From positions 323,771,829-323,835,828 of the forward strand of contig CM040125.1 of assembly GCA_022559845.1 (NCBI GenBank): 64,000 nucleotides of DNA, written 5' to 3'. The position numbers were made by a program, and so were the translations under genes. This DNA comes from Amorphophallus konjac (lineage: Eukaryota > Streptophyta > Magnoliopsida > Alismatales > Araceae). This document shows positions 1 through 12,700 of the stretch, in pieces (position 1 is the stretch's first letter; each line of letters starts with the position of its first letter). The notes below the pieces were generated by a model. The model made no database searches. It worked only from the letters and a program-made list of their open reading frames with translations, and was not told the origin of the DNA.

Positions 1-357
1 GGGTCTGTTTGGAGGGGTACCGGCGCGCGCCTTTGTAGGCTCGACGGTGGGGACTTCTCATCCCCGACCATTGGAGGACGAGCAGCTGTTATTGTGGTGG
101 ACCTGGTGGTGGAAGAGGAAGAGGAAAATGAAGGTGGTGGTGGTGGTGAGATGGAAGGATCTCAAATGGGATCTCTCCATGTTTTTTATAACGTTAAGAA
201 GGGAGACAAGTCTACCCAAGAGGCAAGAATGAAGTTGGGGAAATGGGGTGGGGGATACCAGAGGGGACCTCAAGAGAGGATGGGGGAGTTCAAGGGGGAG
301 GGGAGATCGTCAGGGTGGGGGACACCCTTCATTTGCAGGGGAGATGGGTTACTCTCT

Positions 358-360
<3 letters not shown>

Positions 361-436
<76 letters not shown>
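361..436. repeat. (TG)38 microsatellite
   Basis: Thirty-eight uninterrupted TG units, preceded by a short CT run. The 14-mer GACACCCCCGTTGG follows at once and recurs near 504, so a local duplication accompanies the microsatellite. Perfect repeats of this length are usually polymorphic. Confidence 0.97.
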
Positions 437-437
<1 letters not shown>

Positions 438-477
438 CACCCCCGTTGGGTGTGTCTCGCCAGCATCAAAGGGAGGG

Positions 478-1012
478 GGCTTCCCCCCCTCTCTCTCTCT
501 TTGTGACACCCCCGTTGGCACCTCCATCTCTCTTCCTCCCTCCATCTCTCTTTCTCTCTCCTCTCCCCACTGCACACTCTCTCTCCCTATGCAACTCTCT
601 ATCTCTCTCTAGCTCTTGTGCACTCTCTCTCTTCCCCCCTTCGCACCTCTCTGAACACTAACAATGACGACAGTTGCAAGGCCTCAAGGGCCCCATCATT
701 GGGGGACGCCCTACAACTCTTAAGCCAGGCGTCGGACATGCTCTTCTAGGAACCCACCGTGGAGAAATCTTATCTCTTCAACCCCAACTTTCTCCTAAGC
801 CAGCAACAGAGGCACCCCCTCCAAACCCGATGTTCTTCCTACCCATCTCTCTCTCACAGTCTCTCTCTCTCCTTTGTCTCATAGTGTCTCCCCCGCCCCA
901 CTTCTCTCTAACACAGTCTCCCTCTCTCTCTCCCTCTCTCTCTCAAGAGGGGTGGGAGTTGCCGACGCCGGAGGGGAAGTCGCTTCCGACACCTCTCTCT
1001 CTGTAGGTCTCT
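478..1012. repeat. CT-rich low-complexity tracts
   Basis: Two polypyrimidine blocks (about 481-660 and 843-1012) consist mostly of CTCTCT runs with scattered CCC. They flank a less repetitive stretch in which I recognise nothing. All open frames here come from the repeat. Confidence 0.8.
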
Positions 1013-1932
1013 CATCTCGCTTTTTGATAAGGGTGGTGAATTTGAGCTTTCATAGGGGTAATTTAGTGATTTAATTATAAAATAAAGAGAATATTCGAAT
1101 CTTCGTAAAATATTCACATTGTCATCGATGGAAGTTAATCATAATGACATTTTTATACTATTTTAAAAAATCTTTGTTAATTTTTAAGAATGATATTTTT
1201 GTAAATAGACGTTTAACAATAATTTATATTAAAAAAACCCTTAAAATATTTAACAATTTTGCCCATCTTTTATTTAAACCTAAAAGAATTGTACGTTGAT
1301 CATATACAAGCGGGTGGTATGAAATGGTCTGGGTGTGATTTTTTTGAGAATGTTACTTTTAGTCTCTATAAATAAGTATATGTATATTTTAATTTCTCAA
1401 ATACATCTATTTGTCTCAAAACCCCTACAATCTTCTGTGTTTCACTAAAAAGTCCTCACCATTGACAGAGATGAGGGTGAGAGAGAGGGGGGGTTATTTT
1501 GGTTATTTTATTACCTAGATAGAGTATTCTTTTTATTTTAACGACATATTCTATTTTTTCTACCGTCTACTAATCACAGGGACTTTTTTCCGACGACTTA
1601 AAATAATGTTAGAGGCTTTAAGATAAATAACGGTGTTTGAGAGACTAAGACGTAAGAACACTTATTTGTGGCGACTTGAAAGTAAAAAGCCTTTTAAATA
1701 TGCAATGTAGGATAGAGCGTTTGCTTGAAATTTTGTCATCCACGTCGCAGTTTTAGCGCACACAACAAGATCCATACTAAACTGCCTAAACAAAAGGTCG
1801 CCATATTTCAGACGAATTTCACCGGGACATTCTAATTCTTCAGCCCCCAACACAGTCGTCTAATTACTCAGTGGCGGCTGTATTTTCTCCCATGATCAAG
1901 AATTTTATCAAATGAGCATCGTCTCATCTCCA

Positions 1933-2110
1933 TTATGCAATGTAATACATGGGATCTGGAAGCTTGAAGGAACGTTTGGCCATTGGTGCGCCTATCAGGT
2001 CGCTCCATTGATCTCCAGAACTGCCATAAATTTTGTATCCTTGAGATGCCAGCCAAGCTCTCCTCTCGGATTTGTAGACAACTGCGCTTTTGCCTTGATC
2101 AGATGGCCCC
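1933..2110 (-). CDS. Acid phosphatase exon 3 (displaced 9.6 kb from exon 2)
   Basis: This 178-nt exon is preceded by acceptor AAACAG and completes the Arg codon split in exon 2. It encodes [20 protein letters not shown], then [12 protein letters not shown] and [16 protein letters not shown], ending in TAA (1935-1933). This is the conserved C-terminal third of the VSP/acid phosphatase family. Other frames are open here too and hide it, but only this frame gives the family motifs and the right phase. Confidence 0.93.
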
Positions 2111-5100
2111 CTGTTTCACAGGAAGCCAAATTAGAAAGCATGACGTTGTCTCTACTACGGATACGAATGAGGACTTGGAAAAAAGGGGGAAACAATGGCT
2201 ACGAACATAGCAGAGTAAGATACAAACAAATAGACATGGATGGGACACTTTCTTCCTCGTATAAATAACATTGTTTTCCCAATTTCCGGCTTCAAAAGCC
2301 AAGATTATGGTTCGATCCACTTCATCCACATTGAGGACAATAAAAATCACAGTTTGATCCATCTCGTCCACGATTACCATTAGCTATGCCGATGAATGCA
2401 TCCGGTTATGAGAACATCGCCTATTGATCAAACACAATATGGCTTTGTCCAAACTTCCCCTAATTGGGGGGGGGGGGGGGTTTCTATTTCTTTTCAAAGC
2501 AAGGAAGCCAACATCATAACTGGACCAAGAATCTCACCCACGAGCGGGAAGGGATGGAAAGGAATCAGAGAAGGGGAAGTCAGAAGGTTTTCAGGTGCCA
2601 TTCCTGGTCCAATCAAATGAAACGGATGAGCTAAACCAGGGAATAGAAGCCAAACAGAAGATTCAATGGCAGAGCCACCATATACATAATACTGTTAGTT
2701 CACCTGACAAACTTTGTATGTACAATGATCAACAAACTTGTATCATGCTGTCTCGTGTTTTCCTTCCAGGTGCCAACTGGTAACCTACATAGAAGCATGG
2801 TTCTCCGACTCGGTGATGCGCACCGGATCGGGATCTCCCTAATCCGGTACGATACTCCTGAGTCACATGCGACTCGGTCCGACTTAGCCTGAGTCACTCT
2901 CCAAATCACATGTAAAAGTCCCATCCCGGCAGCCCCTTTCTTCCCCCCACTCTGGCAGCCCCCCTGTTAACAGACCACCCCCCCCCCCCCCCCGCCACCC
3001 AACCCCGGCAGCGTACCTCCACCATGCCGGCAGCCCCCCACCTCGGCCATTGTTGCAGACCCTTCCCCTTCTGCCTCCAGCGGTCACACCCCCCACCATC
3101 GCCTCCGGCAGCCTTACCCCCCTCCATCGCCGCCCCCATCTCTTCCCCTCCATCTCCCTGCCACAGCACCGCCAGATCTAATCTGTCACTATCGGATCTA
3201 ATCTACCCACCGCCGGATCTCGTCCGCCACTATCAGATCTAATCTGTCCACCACCAGATCTCATTTGCCACCGCTGGATCCTCGCCAGAGGATAACCCCA
3301 TTGCCATTGGAATCTCGCAGAGAAGGAGACAAAGGTAGGGAGGAGCGACTCGGTCCGAGTTGGCCGAATCATGTCTTGGATTCCTATGGATTCGAGTAGA
3401 TCCGCCCTAGTCGGCCCGACCAGGGCCGAGTCGGCGAACCATGCATAGAAGTGGGCATAAAGAAACCACTACGAAATTGTTCACAGGAAGAGAACTCAAC
3501 CGGGGTAAGTTTCAAAAACTTCTCACCATCCGTTTAGACTATCGAGTTATGGCCATCTTACTACTACAGACGATAGTAGACCTTTCGGTTTATTGCTCTC
3601 TACTAGTTCTGGGTCAACAAAGGCTTTTTATTGTCCCGACTATTGCCCTTTCTGATTCTGGCCATTTCTATTGTCATATGTGGCTCCCCTTTCGCAGCCG
3701 CTAGAGTCCAAATGGACTCAACATGCAACACGACGTGGAGGCGGTGCATGTGTGTGTGCGGGACGTGGTGTGCGTGGGAGTAGGAAGGACATGGCGGGAA
3801 CCTATCCGGGGCGAATGGGTCATCGTGGGAGACCTATCCGGTCTGGATAGGTCCCCACCTATCCGGACCGGATAAGTTTCACCACCTCTATAAATAGGCA
3901 CCGCCCCGTCCCTTATTTGCATGAAGGCTTTGGTGAATCTGGTGAAGCATTTCGTGGGAGAAGAAGCCCAAGTGTGCTTTGTTTCTTTCAGAGAAAATTT
4001 AAGAGAAGTTTTGGGTGTGGTTTCTTGTGAAGTGCATTCGAGAGGGTTTTTTGTAATGGGGATTTATTCCTTTGGGGTTGGGATGTGACTTTGTAATTTT
4101 CTCTACATCTAGTGAAGTTCTTGATCGTCGTTGTCCGTAGACGTAGGGGGTTTACTCAGAACCTCCGAACCATGTAAAATCTTGCGTGTTTTTGCCTAGT
4201 GCGATTGTTTCCTTTTTCCTTCTATTTTCTTCTTGTCGTGTGGATCAAACACTAGGGGGTTACTCTATTCCTCAAAGTAGTCATTTGTTACAACAAATTA
4301 GTATCAGAGATATAACTGGTATCAATGTGCATTGCAACAAATTGGTACTAGAGCCCGGTTAAGAGTTCGATCTGTGCTTTTAGTTGATGATTGTTAAGTC
4401 GACGTCAACGATAAAGCTCGACGTTGAAGTGTTTAATGAGAAGTCAAAGGATTTTAACATTTGGTGGTTAAAAATGCAGTCCTTGTTAGTGCAACAGGGG
4501 TTGAGTAAGGCAGTAAAAGGCAAGGAGGCTTTACTGACCAAGTGGAAAGATGAAGAAAAAGAAGAGTACATGGAACGTGCTCTTGCTGCGATTTGTCTGT
4601 GTTTGGCGGATGATGTGTTAAGAGAAGTTGTTGATGAAGCACCCCGACAAAACTCTGACTCAAGTTTGAATTAAGATACATGACAAAGTCTCTCACAAAC
4701 TGTCTGTATTTGAAGCAACGGTTGTTTACTTTTTGTATGAAGGAAGGAATACCCATAACCGACCATCTGAAATAATTTAATAAGATTGTTATGTATCTTA
4801 AAATATTGGTGTTAAAGTTGATAATGAAGATCATGCCCTTATACTCTTGTGCTCTTTACCTCCTTCGTATGAGCATTTCGTTGACACCTTGCTATATGGG
4901 AGAAATGATATCTCAGTGGAAGATGTCAAGGCTTCCTTAAACTCTAAGGAGTTGGAAAGGCGTGTGTTAGAAACTTATGGTGAAGATCGGGCAGATGGCC
5001 TAATAGTGAGAGGTAGAACTGAGAAAAAGAAGTTTGAAAATAGGGCAAATCAAGATCAAAATCCAAATCAGCTAAGAAAGTGAAGTGCTATGAATGCAAT

Positions 5101-6751
5101 CAAAGAGGACACGTCCAGAAAGATTGTCCAAAGTTTAAGGGGAAAGGCAAGATGCAAGCAGAATCTTCTACTGATGCAGCGAATGTTGTTCAAGAGGAGA
5201 CTGCTGAGGATAAGATTGTTTTATCAATCTCGACTAGCACCACCAGAGATGATTGAATACTTGATTCTAGTTGTATCTTCCACATGTGTCCACATGGGGA
5301 GTGGTTTTCTACTTACACGTTAGTAAGTAGTGGTATTGTGACCTTTGGAGACAATATAACTATTGTAGATGTAGGGGTTCGTACAATTAAAATCAAGATG
5401 TTGATAATGTCGTCAGGACACTAGAGGTGCAGCACATTAAAGAATTGTAGAAGAGTCTGATCTCCTTAAGTATCTTGGACTCTCATGGATACCATTTCAT
5501 ATTAGAGAACAAAATCTTGAAAGTTCTCGACATGCATTAATTGTGATGAAAGGAAAGCTGATTGGTGGTCTATATCATCTACAGGGTAGCACTGTGATGG
5601 GTAGTGTCAATATGACACGAAGTTCAGATGATGATCCCACCCAATTATGACACATGCGGCTAGGCCATAATGAGCGAAAGAGTGATGATAGAGTTGAGCA
5701 AGCGAGGTTTGCTTGTTGGTCAGAAGATTGAGAAGCTAGATTTCTGTGAGCAGTGTGTGTTAGGCAAATAGTGCAGGGTGAAATTCAGCACAACAGTTCA
5801 TAGGACTAAAGGCACTGTGGATTACATTCACTCTGACCTTTGGGTTCCTACTCCAGTTATCTCGAAGGGTGGTGCAAGTTATTGGTTGACTTTAATTGAT
5901 GATTTCTCAAGAAAGGTCTGGGTATATTTCCTGAAGAAAAAGAGTGAGGTGTTCATCACTTTCAAGCAGTGGAAGGCATTGATTGAGAGGCAGACTGGAA
6001 AGAAAATCAAGCGCCTCCGTACTGACAATGATATAGAATTATGCTCGAAAGAGTTTGATGAGTTTTGCAGGATTAAGGGCATCGTTTGACATCACACTGT
6101 AGCGAGAACACCATATCAGCACAGTGTTGTAGAACGGATTAACAGGACACTCTTGGAAAGAGTGAGAAGTATGTTGTCTCAGGCAAGACTGTCAAATACC
6201 TTCTGGGGAGAAGCTATCAATACAACTTGCTACTTGGTGAATATATCTCTATTTACAGCCATAGAGTTGAAGACTCCCGAGGAGGTATGGTATGGTTCTC
6301 CACCATAGTTGTTAAGGTGCCCGCCTAGGTGCCGCTAAGCGGCACCTAGGCGGGCAGGCATTTTTTTGAGGCCTAGGGGCCCCCACGCCTTGTTGAGGGG
6401 AAAAAGGCAACGCCTAGGCGTCGCTTGGGCGGCCTAGGCGTCACTTGGGCGGCCTAGGCGCCCAAAGCAGCGCCTAGGCGCCTCCCTGCTAGCTTCGTCT
6501 CCCTCTTCTCCCCTATTATATCACCGCAAGGGAGGCTGCCCCCTTGACCCCCGCGACCTGACCGGGCAGGTCGATCCGTGTGCGAGGGCGCACGATGACG
6601 AGTTCGGGCTCCACACTCTAACACTCTCTCTCTATTTCTCTCTCACACTCACAGTGAGACCCACCCTCTCTCTCTCTCCTATCCCCTCTCTCTGTCTGTC
6701 TATCTCTTCTCTCCCCTTGCCCCCTTCTCTCTCTTTCCCCCACCCTTCCTC

Positions 6752-6785
<34 letters not shown>

Positions 6786-9700
6786 GTTCACAACTATCTC
6801 TCTCAGTCCCTCTCTCTCTATCCTGCCTTCTCCCCTTTTCAATTTCTTGATGGGGTTAATTTGTTAATAAAGTATTTTAAATTTTAATTTGAATTCTGTA
6901 TGTCTTATTTTTTACCGTGGTCATCTATGGTACTTCCCTAGTTACGTGCTTATTTACTTTATTATTGATTGTATGTGATAATAGGAGATGTCTTTTTCTT
7001 TTCGTATCTGCTTTATATTATATGTATGTTATTTCGAGTATGATTTGCATATTTTTGGAAGAAATTGGCAAACATTAGGTTAGTTTTTATTTATTCTGAA
7101 AGTCCAATTTTTATTGTTAATTTTATCTCAAAATATATTTTGATATTTTATTGCAATGTCATTTCTATTAATTTTTATTTCTATGTTCATACTAGTGTTG
7201 TTTCTCATATTTGTAATAATAATGATTAGTTTATATGTAAAAAATTACGTATATATTAATGATGATATTTTTATAAACTTGACGCCTAAGCGCCGCTTAG
7301 GTAGACGCCTAAGCGCTTAGGCACTCGAGGACCCCAAGCTCGCCTTGGTCGCCTTGACAACTCTGTTCTCCACCGGAATACTCTCACCTCAGCTCCGCTT
7401 TGTTTGGGACTTATCCCAAGAGTATCCTCATTTTAACCCAAACTTAAGTCATTTTGCTTTGGCGGGAGCAGATTTAGATAACCTGCTTAAAAGTAATTTT
7501 ATCTGACTTAAGTCAGATTAACGTATCCCACCTCCACAGGTGGGATAATTTAATCCAGTGCCATGCCAAAGCAAAAAAGTATAAAAGTGGATAAAGTAAA
7601 TCTACTTAAATTTAATCGGGCTATCTTTAATCCCAAAACAAAGCGGGGCTCAGAGTTTTCAGTTATCCTGCATACGCTCATGTCACAGGTGACAAGTTAG
7701 AGCTAAGGGCGAAAATTTGCATTTTCTTAGGGTATGCACAAACACAGGGTGTGAAGGCATATCGATTGTGGTGCATCAATCCTCAGTCACCCAAATTTAT
7801 GATTAAGAGAGATGTGACTTTTGATGAGTCTGTAGGAGAGAAGTCAACTACAGAATGTGGAGATCAAGCTAGTGGCAAACAGGGAGAGCTAGAGGTGAAA
7901 CTCTCAGAAGATAATGCAATGCCAGAGGAGACAATATATGGTCCAGGAGACGGTTGATGTGCCAGAGAGCAGTACAACACAACAACAGACCCCTTAGAGG
8001 CAGTACAACATCACAATAAATAGAGAGCGCAGGGTGATCAGACCACCCAACAAGTATAGTTATGCTGACATGGTGGCTTTTGCTTTATATGTTGCAGATG
8101 ATACTGAGAAGGAAGAACCATGTTCTTATAGAGAGGCAGCTGAATCAAATGAGTCCTCTCAATGACAGTTGGCCATGCAAGAGGAGATAGAGTCTCTCCC
8201 AAAGAACAAGACATGGGAGCTGATAAAGACACCACCTGATCAAAAGATTGTGGGATGCAAGTGGGTCTTAAAGAAGAAGGAATGAATGTCTTGTGTGGAG
8301 AATGCTAGATTCATAGTACGATTGGTGGCGAAGAGTTTTACACAGTGGGATTCTCTCCTATTATAAGACATACTTCTATTCGTGCGTTAGATTCTCTCAT
8401 GTTATAAAACATCTATTCGCACGTTACTTGCCATAGTTGCTTCACTTGACTTGGAACTGGAGGAATTAGATGTTAAGACAATGTTCTTACATGGTGAGTT
8501 GGAGGAGAAAATCTATATGCATCAACCTGAGAGATTTATAGTTTCTGACAAAGAAGATCACGTGTGCCTATTGAAAAAGTCTTTGATGGCTTGAAACAAT
8601 CACCTCGACAGTGGTACAAGAGGTTTGATACTTTTATGTTGAGTCATAGACTCATAGTTACTCCATAAGTGACTATGATATCTATGTGTATGATAAAAAA
8701 CTTCCAGATCGTTCGTTTATTTATTTGTTAGTGTATGTGGATGACATGTTGATAGCTACCAAAAGCATGTTAGAAATCAATCATTTAAAGTCTCAGTTGA
8801 GTGATGAATTCAAGATGAAAGATCTTGGAGCAACAAAGAAGATTTTGGCCATAAAAATTCACGAGGACCATGGCACTGGAAAGTTGTACTTATCACAGAA
8901 GAAGTACGTGGAGAAGGTGCTGGAGCGATTTGATATGAAGTATTGTAAAGTTGTGAGTACTCCATTGGCGGCCCACTTCAAATTGTTTGTAGCAGATTTA
9001 CTGAAGACTAACAAAGAAATGACACTGAGGGCCATAGTTGTCAAGGCGAGCGCCTAGGCGTGGCCTAGGCGCCACCTAGGCGACCAGGCACCTTTGAAAT
9101 GGCCAGGCGGTCCAGCGCCTTGTTGACAGTGGAAAAGGCGGGCTAGGCGGTCGCCAAGGCGGGCTAGGCATCAAGGCGAGTGCCTAGGCGCCAAGGCGGA
9201 CCAACCGTGACCCGTCTAAACCGGATCCGACCTGGTTATGTACGTTTAACATTTTCTTTTTTATAATTTTCTTGATGTTATGATATTCTTTTGTAATTTT
9301 TCTGAATTTTTTACATTTACTTTTGAATCTTTTGCATTTACTTCTAAAACTTTTGTAATTTTTTGATACAATTTAATTTTCTATAATTGTCACAAAATTT
9401 AATTACAGCAATTTCTTCATGTAATATATTTTTTATATTTTTCATATTTTTTATTCTTGATTTATATATTGGAGAATATATATAGTAGATTTTTTTAATT
9501 AGTGGCCGAAGTGTTGCCTAGGCGATGCCTAAGCGGACGCTTTGTCGCCTAAGCGCTTAGGGACCCCGTGAATGCCTTAGGTCGCCTTGACAACTATGTC
9601 GAGGGCTAAAATTCCTTATGCGAGTGCAGTTGGTAGCATCATGTATGTCATGGTGTGCACTCAACCAAATATTTCTCATATTGTCAGTGTGGTCAGCAAG

Positions 9701-12700
9701 TACATGGGAAATCCTGGGAAGATCCACTGGGAGGCTGTAAAGTGGATTCTTCGTTACCTCAAAGGTGCTTCTGATGTGAGCCTGGTATTTCAGAGTGAGA
9801 ATGGTGATGGTGCTCAGCTGGTTGGCTATGTTGACTCAGACTATGTTGGTGATCCGGATAAGAGGAGATCACTGATATTATATGTTTTCATACTCTCAGG
9901 TTGTGCTATTAGTTGGAAGGTTGTTTTGCAGTCTACTGTGGCTTTGTCGCCGACAGAAGTTGAGTATATGGCAATGACAGAAGGAGTGAGAAAAGCATTG
10001 TGGCTGAGAGGTTTAGTTGGTGATCTAGGAAATGTGCAGGAGACAACTCCAGTGTATTGTGATTGCCAGAGTACCATACATCTATGAAAAATCAAGTGAA
10101 TCACGGAAGGACCAAGCACATCGATGTCAAGTATCACTTTGTTTGTGATGTCATGTTGCAAGATACAGTGATTGTTGAAAAGATTTCTACAACAGAGAAC
10201 CCAGCGGACATGCTGACGAAGTCTATTCCTTCGGAGAAGTTCAGGCATTACCTCGACTTGGTCAGGTTACAAAGCACGTGAGGTGGCCCTGACAGGAGCG
10301 TTGGCAATGTCGACGATCATGGTGGAACTTGACACTAGATGTGGGTTGTAAAGATGAGCCAAGAGAAGAATTTGTCATATTGGGCTCCCCTTTTGCAGCC
10401 CCTAGAGTCCAAACGGACTCAACATGCAGCATGATGTGAAGGCGATGCATGTGTGTGTGTGGGACGTGGCGTGCGTGGGAACAGGAAGGACACAATGAGA
10501 ACCTATCCAGGGCGAATGGGCCATCGTGGGAGACCTATCCGGTCCAGATAGGTCCCCACCTATATATCCGGACCGGATAGGTTTCTCCACCTCTAAAAAT
10601 AGTCACCACCCCCTCCCTTATTTGTATGAAGGCTTTGGTGCATCCGGTGGAGCATCTCGTGGGAGAAGAAGCCCAAGTGTGCTTTGTTTCTTTTAGAGAA
10701 AATCTAAGAGAAATTTTGGGTGTGGTTTCTTGTGAAGTGCTTTTGAGAGGGTTTTTTGTAAAGGGGATTTGTTCCTCTGGGTTTGGGGTGTGACTTTGTA
10801 ATTTTCTCCACATCTAGTGAAGCTCATGATCGTCGTCGCCCATGGACGTAGGGGATTTACTCGGAACCCCCGAACCACGTAAAATTGTGTGCTTTTGTCT
10901 GGTGTGATTGTTTTCTTTTTCCCTCTAGTTTCTTCTTGTCGTGTGGATCAAACATTGGAGCATTACTCTGTTCGTCAGAGTAGTCGTTTGTTACAACAAA
11001 CTGGTATCAGAGATATAACTGGTATTAGTGTGGGCCTTCGAACTATAAAGCATTAATTGAAATTTAAAAACAGGAAGCTCTTAAGATGAGTTTCCCTTTT
11101 GTTGCAGTAGTGGCTCAGGTCATCAGGTGCCCTCTGTTTTCTTCTGACTGTATGGTGTGTGTTAACTAGTCAATGTTGATTCTAGCAAAACCCATGAATA
11201 AAACTCTGGAATGTTAACTGAAGAAGGTGACAAAACGATGCAAGCTGCTAAGGAAACATCCAATTACAATATAAAACAACGGGAAAGGTTACCAACGAAG
11301 ATCTCAATCATCCTACATTTACTACAGGCAGAAAAATGAATATAAATTCTAGGCCTTGTAGCCGAAGAATCACCCGGTTTCAGATACTAGCGCAATGGAG
11401 TCCGTAAGATGCAGTGCACCTTCAAGGCCAGGTTTATTGCACCTTTTAGTTGGAAGCCCCTTCTTGCTTCCATAGATTTTAATTCAGTTATTTTTAGAGG
11501 AAGATGAGAGGACTTAGCAGGCATTTATGAAGTTATTTTTAGTGGTTTCCTCATTTCCAACCAAAAGCTCCAAACTGGAGCCTCCTAAATTAAGGTATCA
11601 GCTAAACCACTTTCAGTCAATATTTTTCCATGTTCAGACTAGAATCACAAATTGATTCCAACTAAAAACTTTGTCAAACACGACATAAAGCTAATACTTT
11701 TGCTTGTTAGACCAAGTTTACGAGCTACACACCTTAGAATAAGCATCTCCCAGTTGCGATACCCAGAAAACAACAGATTCTTTTCGGTGGTATTACGTTG
11801 ATGCTCGCTCCGTCCCGTTAAGAGGACCAACTTGAAACCAAGCCGCTGGAGCTGATCATAGAGCTTCAAACTTGTAGGAATGGCTGGAGCTATCGCCTGA
11901 TCCACCCATTCGTCGAACGATGTCTCATTAAACAGCTCTGACCTACCCAGCCAAAGACCACAAAACACTTTGACGGCGAAGAACAGAAACAAACATAAAT
12001 TTCCAGAATACCACATTAGCATATAATTTACTTTGACATGTTGATTTGAGATGTTGCATATGATTAACCACATGATTGTTGGAACCGAGAAAGGATTTAC
12101 TTCACTGAACAAAACAAAAAAAAATCAGCTTTTGAAATGTGGATGTTTACTGAATGAAAGATTCATAAATCCCACATCTCATTCTTCTGTTGGCATTGTT
12201 CCCTGATGACAAAGAACACCAGATATGCCATATCTAGAACATTGAACCCAACCCCAATATAGCAACCTATTTTTGTAAATGATACTTTGTTCCCGGATCT
12301 AGCACACATAATGCCAAGGGAGCAGAAACCAGGAGTTCTTGGAGACTAGATTTTATTATCCACTGTTCTGAGGTATCAATGTACGGTACAAATCTATTCG
12401 TTCTTTCTAAATTCCAAAAAGTGTGAAGGGGGATTTGCTAAAACAGGATGATTGTCGGGAGGGCGAGAAGAATTACCCAAACCCAAAGGCCTCGTAGTAC
12501 GGGAGATTGGAGAGCAGCGTCTCGTCAATGTCGAAGATCCAGGTGATCTTTTCCGCCTCGCCGTCTCGCAGCGCCGCGACGGTCTGTGCGTAGTCGAAGG
12601 AGTCCCCGGCGACGACAAGGCAGTCCGCCCGGTACCTGGGCCCGGTCATGTAGTCCTTAACGAACTCGAGGCACTGGGAGGGGACCTTCCTCCAGACCCC

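Larger units (their letters stand above)
1..1660. other. Intergenic DNA, no gene seen
   Basis: This stretch lies downstream of the acid phosphatase gene. It is low-complexity in its first kilobase (a TG microsatellite and CT-rich tracts, listed separately) and AT-rich from about 1040 to 1660. Open frames here are products of the simple repeats. I see no protein domain, RNA gene or clear transposon terminus. The phosphatase 3' UTR and poly(A) site probably lie between 1660 and 1932, but no poly(A) signal is convincing. Confidence 0.5.
5250..7960 (+). pseudogene. Copia protease-integrase remnant, split by two DNA transposons
   Basis: The protease active site reads DSS instead of DSG (about 5264). 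The integrase catalytic core is clear at 5778-6089 ([31 protein letters not shown]). A TGA replaces an Arg codon at 6088-6090 and the VVERINRTL motif follows at about 6130. The coding sequence then reads [20 protein letters not shown] across the insertions at 6304-7365 and 7392-7649. That reading frame continuity confirms the boundaries of both insertions. The integrase C-terminus continues to about 7957 ([20 protein letters not shown]). Confidence 0.87.
3672..11043 (+). mobile_element. Decayed Ty1/Copia LTR retrotransposon with three nested insertions
   Basis: The LTRs are at 3672-4337 and 10373-~11043. A tRNA-Met-type primer-binding site follows the 5' LTR, and a purine-rich tract (AAGATGAGCCAAGAGAAGAA) precedes the 3' LTR. 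Gag, protease, integrase, reverse transcriptase and RNase H run in Copia order on the plus strand, all broken by stops, frameshifts and insertions (6304-7365, 7392-7649, 9033-9598). It lies sense to itself but antisense to the host gene, within intron 2. I could not settle its target duplication because the 3' LTR end has diverged. Confidence 0.9.

Noticed and set aside
94..661. Open frames across the TG and CT repeats
   Set aside because: They encode Cys-Val or Ser-Leu runs from microsatellites on both strands.
1340..1670. A MITE with TTTTAGTCTC-like inverted ends
   Set aside because: The inverted similarity is short and gapped, and no target duplication could be found.
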